A DNA stretch of 64,000 nt from NCBI GenBank assembly GCA_000438195.1, contig FR903053.1, positions 10,189 to 74,188 on the forward strand, given 5' to 3'. This stretch comes from Mycoplasma sp. CAG:776 (GTDB lineage Bacteria > Bacillota_I > Bacilli_A > RF39 > UBA660). The translations under genes and the position numbers were made by a program. This document shows, piece after piece, positions 61,347 to 64,000 of this stretch (within the stretch, counting starts at the first letter, position 1; each line of letters opens with the position of its first letter). The notes beneath the pieces were generated by a model. That model was not told the DNA's origin. It saw only the letters and a list, made by a program, of their open reading frames with translations, and did not search any database.

Positions 61347-62272
61347 AGTTCACTGTAAATAGTTTTGTCAAAGACATGGTCTTCACTCGTAATATTAGAA
61401 TCAGCTGTAATTAATTCTTCCGTACTTATTAAAAAATATTTATGATATAAATAATCTTTGCCATCACTACTTACAGGATCATCCCAAGTTAAATCTAAAT
61501 GTAACCATTCATCATTTATTTTTACAGCATTCCATACATGTCCTTCTGTATTTTCTTCTTTTTCAATAGTCGTTGCAACTTTATAATTATCATAACCCAT
61601 TTTGGTTAAAAAGATAGCCATTAAATCTGTGTATCCATTACAGGTTGCTAAATGATTGAAAAGAGGTCCATAAGCAATATAGCTTTTATTTTCTTCTTTA
61701 TTTTCCAAATCATATTTGGTATTATTAATGATATAATCATGGACTACTTTTATTTTATCATAATCTTCTGTTAAATCAGGAGTGATAAGCATGTTTATTA
61801 GTTTATCTACTTCATCATTTATTTTTTCAATATCTTCTTTCCCATATAAATAATTTACTTTAATAATGATTTCGCCAGTATTAGAAATTGTTGCTTCAAT
61901 ACTTGAAAAAGAATTAAAAGGGTGAACAAAATTATTTAGGTGGGTAAGTAGGGTTCTATCATTTGTAATATCCTTTATGTTTTTTACACAGTCGGTATAT
62001 TCTTTAGGGCAATAGAAGGTGAAATTAGGACTTCCACTATTGATGATAGAATACATGATATTTAAGATATCTTCTATTCCATATGGAGTAAAATCTTCGG
62101 TATTTGAAACAAAAATATAATTGTTTTTCTTATAATAATCATTTTTAATTTCTATTTTATTGGTTGTTTTTTGATTTAAGAAAAAGATTAAATGATCAGT
62201 TATTTTATCAGCACTTAATAAAACGATTAAAATACAAATTAAACAAATAATAGGAACGAGTAATTTCTTCAT
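61322..62272 (-). CDS. Secreted/membrane-anchored transglutaminase-like protein
   Basis: The 316-residue protein has an N-terminal membrane/signal segment (KKLLVPIICLICILIVLL). A C-terminal transglutaminase-like (papain-fold) domain follows with the triad in order: Cys in NHLATCNGYTDLMAIFL, His in TEGHVWNAV and Asp in WLHLDLTWDDP. The middle part is unassigned. It could be a protease or peptide cross-linker at the wall. The ribosome site is AGGTGAT. It lies convergent to the DUF2207 gene and downstream of rpsT on the same strand. Confidence 0.85.
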   Translation of the reverse strand: MKKLLVPIICLICILIVLLSADKITDHLIFFLNQKTTNKIEIKNDYYKKNNYIFVSNTEDFTPYGIEDILNIMYSIINSGSPNFTFYCPKEYTDCVKNIKDITNDRTLLTHLNNFVHPFNSFSSIEATISNTGEIIIKVNYLYGKEDIEKINDEVDKLINMLITPDLTEDYDKIKVVHDYIINNTKYDLENKEENKSYIAYGPLFNHLATCNGYTDLMAIFLTKMGYDNYKVATTIEKEENTEGHVWNAVKINDEWLHLDLTWDDPVSSDGKDYLYHKYFLISTEELITADSNITSEDHVFDKTIYSELKNTKQET

Positions 62273-62296
62273 CTTATCACCTTGCTATAAGTATAG

Positions 62297-62334
62297 CAAA
62301 AAAAAATGAAGTCGACAATCATTCGTTACTTCAT
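62297..62334 (-). terminator. Terminator of rpsT
   Basis: On the minus strand ATGAAGT (62334-62328, spanning the last codons) pairs with ACTTCAT (62312-62306), followed by nine T. Confidence 0.75.
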
Positions 62335-62589
62335 ATTTTTAATTTTTAAAGATAATCTTGATTTTTGTCTATCAGATGTATTTTTCTTAATTAGACCTTT
62401 ACTAACAGCTTGATCTAAATATTTTTGTACATCTTTCCATAAAAGACTTGCTTTTTCAGAATCATTAGCAGCTATAGCTTTATCAGTATCTTTAATTAAA
62501 TTTTTAACTCTAGCTTTTAATTCATGATTATTCTCAGTCTTTTTTGCTATTACTTTAATAGCTTTCTTAGAGCTTTTAATATTTGCCAT
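62326..62589 (-). CDS. rpsT: Ribosomal protein S20
   Basis: The 87-residue basic helical protein starts MANIKSSKKAIKV, the S20 start, with the KKxxKxI and SxxK patterns along three helices (LKARVKNLIKDTDKAI, KKNTSDRQKSRLS). It binds the 5' domain of 16S rRNA early in 30S assembly. The ATG at 62589 follows GAGGAG and matches the family start, so the longer upstream frame is discarded. It is monocistronic with its own promoter and terminator. Confidence 0.96.
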   Translation of the reverse strand: MANIKSSKKAIKVIAKKTENNHELKARVKNLIKDTDKAIAANDSEKASLLWKDVQKYLDQAVSKGLIKKNTSDRQKSRLSLKIKNMK

Positions 62590-62620
62590 TTTTAAACTCC
62601 TCTCTTGCTTGTCAGTATCC

Positions 62621-62649
62621 ATTTTAACAGAATATTTCGTATTTTTCAA
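62621..62649 (-). promoter_or_regulatory. Promoter of rpsT
   Basis: On the minus strand TTGAAA (62649-62644) and TAAAAT (62626-62621) have a 17-bp spacer. Confidence 0.65.
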
Positions 62650-62720
62650 GTTTTTTAGTACTAAACTTTACTTTTAGTGGGGTTAATGCTATTATATTAT
62701 ATATTTTATGGAGAAAAGTT

Positions 62721-64000
62721 ATGGAAAATAAAGGTTATAAAAATAAGTGTCTAAAAATAATACAGCGTTATGAAGAAAACTATTTGTTTTTAGGTTTTCG
62801 TGAGGAGAACTGGCAAAAATTGTATGCTCAAGTTATTGCGTTTGTAGAAAAGCAAAGGGTTTATGATTTTAAAAAAGTGAATGAATATGTATTACAAGTG
62901 ATTAATAGGTATATTAAAAGACAAATTGCCCAGAAAAAAGTGAGAATTATTAATAATTTATTTATTTTAGTATCTAAAAATACTTCTTCTGATTATTCTA
63001 TTTTATTACAGGAATTTTTAAATCAATTAGATCAGTTTTCTATTGAAATGGATGAGGAGTATTATGAAATTTTTAAACAACAATCTACAGGTTTTAAAAA
63101 GATTTTGGAGCATTTTAGGGTACAGCATTTAAATTTTTCAGAGTTAAAGAATTGGTGGCAAGAATATTATTTTTATCAGAAATTTAAAGTTTACGGTAAG
63201 AGTCTAGAAGAAATAAAACAACTTTTTTGGGCTTATTTCTCAGTATTTGATGAGTCTTTAAAAAATCAGATACAGCGAAATATCAATCGTTATATAGATA
63301 AATTTCGATATTTATTTTCATATGAAGAATATTTTCAGAATATATATCAAATTTATTTGGTAAAAATGCAAAATATTTCTATAGATATTTTTAGAAAAGC
63401 TCTTTTTTACTGGAGTTTAGAGAGACTAGAATTACTTATTAATGAGTATAAACATAACCAATGTGTAAATGATGAAAGTAAACAGAAAAAAGATTATTTG
63501 TTATTATTACTTCAAGATGCTTTAGGATTTAAAAAAATGTCTGAAAAACAAGAGGTTTCTTTGAAAGCAGAATTTTTAGATGTAAAAAAAAGGAGAGAAT
63601 CACGAACTTTATATTCTTATTTTGAGAAGATTAAACCCGAATTAAGTGCAGAAGACGAGAAAGTGATTGATACTTTGTATTCACGTTTATCGAAAGAAAG
63701 ACAAGATGGAATACAAGGATACATTGAAGGAAAATATCATCAAAAAGATAAAATAGGAAGAAAAGCAAGTAGTGATATTGGTGGATTACAAAAGCAGTTT
63801 AGCCGATATTTAAAAACAGGTACTTTGAATTTAAGATATAAAAAGAAAACACTTTACTCTTATTTTGAAAAAATTAAACCAGAATTAAGTGAAGAGGATA
63901 AGAAAGTGATTGATACTTTATATTCACATTTATCGAAAGAAAGACAAGATGGAATACAAGGATACCTAGAAAGAAAATATTACCAAATAGGTAAAATAAG
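62721..64000 (+). CDS. Large helical tandem-repeat protein, N-terminal part (runs off window)
   Basis: The frame is open from the ATG at 62721 (GGAG nearby) to the end of the window, 426 codons, with no stop. The first 290 residues are charged and helical without a known motif (MENKGYKNKCLKIIQRYEEN). From about residue 297 an 81-residue unit repeats almost unchanged: TLYSYFEKIKPELS, then KVIDTLYS and LSKERQDGIQGY. The spacing between repeats is exactly 243 bp. No signal peptide is seen. I do not recognise the family; the repeat could be a helix-turn-helix-like or solenoid unit. The number of copies is unknown. Confidence 0.65.
   Translation, partial: MENKGYKNKCLKIIQRYEENYLFLGFREENWQKLYAQVIAFVEKQRVYDFKKVNEYVLQVINRYIKRQIAQKKVRIINNLFILVSKNTSSDYSILLQEFLNQLDQFSIEMDEEYYEIFKQQSTGFKKILEHFRVQHLNFSELKNWWQEYYFYQKFKVYGKSLEEIKQLFWAYFSVFDESLKNQIQRNINRYIDKFRYLFSYEEYFQNIYQIYLVKMQNISIDIFRKALFYWSLERLELLINEYKHNQCVNDESKQKKDYLLLLLQDALGFKKMSEKQEVSLKAEFLDVKKRRESRTLYSYFEKIKPELSAEDEKVIDTLYSRLSKERQDGIQGYIEGKYHQKDKIGRKASSDIGGLQKQFSRYLKTGTLNLRYKKKTLYSYFEKIKPELSEEDKKVIDTLYSHLSKERQDGIQGYLERKYYQIGKI
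63609..64000 (+). repeat. 243-bp in-frame tandem repeat
   Basis: Unit 1 spans 63609-63851 and unit 2 begins at 63852 and is cut by the window end at 149 bp. The two are nearly identical over the overlap at DNA level, with mostly synonymous changes, indicating recent duplication or ongoing homogenisation. Confidence 0.8.

Noticed and set aside
1..64000. Use of the mycoplasma code (TGA = Trp)
   Set aside because: Several genes end in TGA in tight ATGA overlaps with the next gene (ABC ATPase at 4626, LTA-synthase gene at 14892, rlmN at 39462, prpC at 40211), so TGA is a normal stop here.
1..64000. CRISPR array or prophage region
   Set aside because: No series of regularly spaced short repeats and no phage structural or integrase genes were seen; the only repeats are the 23-bp pair, the IS ends and the 243-bp tandem repeat.

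Overview
The window is very AT-rich and densely packed. It comes from a low-GC Bacillota chromosome, probably an uncultured gut-type Bacilli lineage near Erysipelotrichia/RF39; this placement is inferred from gene content and no rRNA is present to test it. Shine-Dalgarno sites are strong (AGGAGG, GGAGG), promoters are sigma-A-like, and overlapping ATGA stop/starts show TGA used as a normal stop, so the mycoplasma code does not apply. Other lineage hints are an archaeal/eukaryal-type prolyl-tRNA synthetase, a Gram-positive Tad pilus locus, a CotJA/CotJB-like fusion with CotJC, and a SpoIVB-like peptidase.

Layout: 1-2200 (minus) is a cluster of zinc-ribbon protein, condensation-like acyltransferase and HSL-type hydrolase. 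2.3-8.8 kb holds a frameshifted MazG-like gene, a D,D-carboxypeptidase, an AbrB regulator with an ABC exporter, and a response regulator / ABC exporter / histidine kinase set. 8.8-12.3 kb is accessory: a MerR regulator with a textbook 19-bp-spacer promoter in front of a GNAT gene, a dead 1.1-kb IS481-like element with 6-bp target duplication at the end of that gene, and a RibD/DHFR-like reductase. 12.6-16.4 kb has tRNA-Gly and an LTA-synthase-family operon. 16.4-17.4 kb has the cotJ-like genes. 17.5-23.0 kb has a coiled-coil protein and a small partner, cdaA-cdaR (c-di-AMP) and obg. 23.0-25.5 kb has a nonsense-interrupted gene, a glycosyltransferase, a DUF192 protein and a probable stand-alone structured RNA.

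25.5-30.3 kb is a compact Tad/Flp pilus locus. 30.3-35.6 kb includes a DtxR/MntR-type regulator divergent from feoA-feoB across a palindromic operator, a DedA-like protein and rmuC. 35.7-36.7 kb is a 5'-truncated surface-protein gene beginning at a 23-bp repeat whose second copy (52.1 kb) precedes an Rpn-family nuclease gene. 36.8-43.4 kb is a housekeeping operon: fmt, a membrane protein, rlmN, prpC, prkC, rsgA, rpe. A small RNA unit with its own promoter and terminator lies at 43.6 kb, followed by an unknown gene and mutS. 46.9-51.0 kb has nusB, a small HipA-like kinase-fold protein, xseA-xseB and proS. 51.1-58.7 kb has the SpoIVB-like peptidase, rpn, tRNA-Asn and addB-addA. 58.8-64 kb has lemA, a DUF2207 membrane protein, a secreted transglutaminase-like protein, rpsT and the start of a large tandem-repeat protein running off the window.

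Most genes are ordinary core functions: cell envelope, c-di-AMP signalling, Ser/Thr phosphorylation, translation, and DNA repair by MutS, AddAB, ExoVII and RmuC. The less ordinary material is the two candidate RNAs, the 23-bp repeat loci, the HipA-like insert, the coiled-coil pair before cdaA and the tandem-repeat protein at the right edge. All calls come from reading the sequence; no database search was possible.
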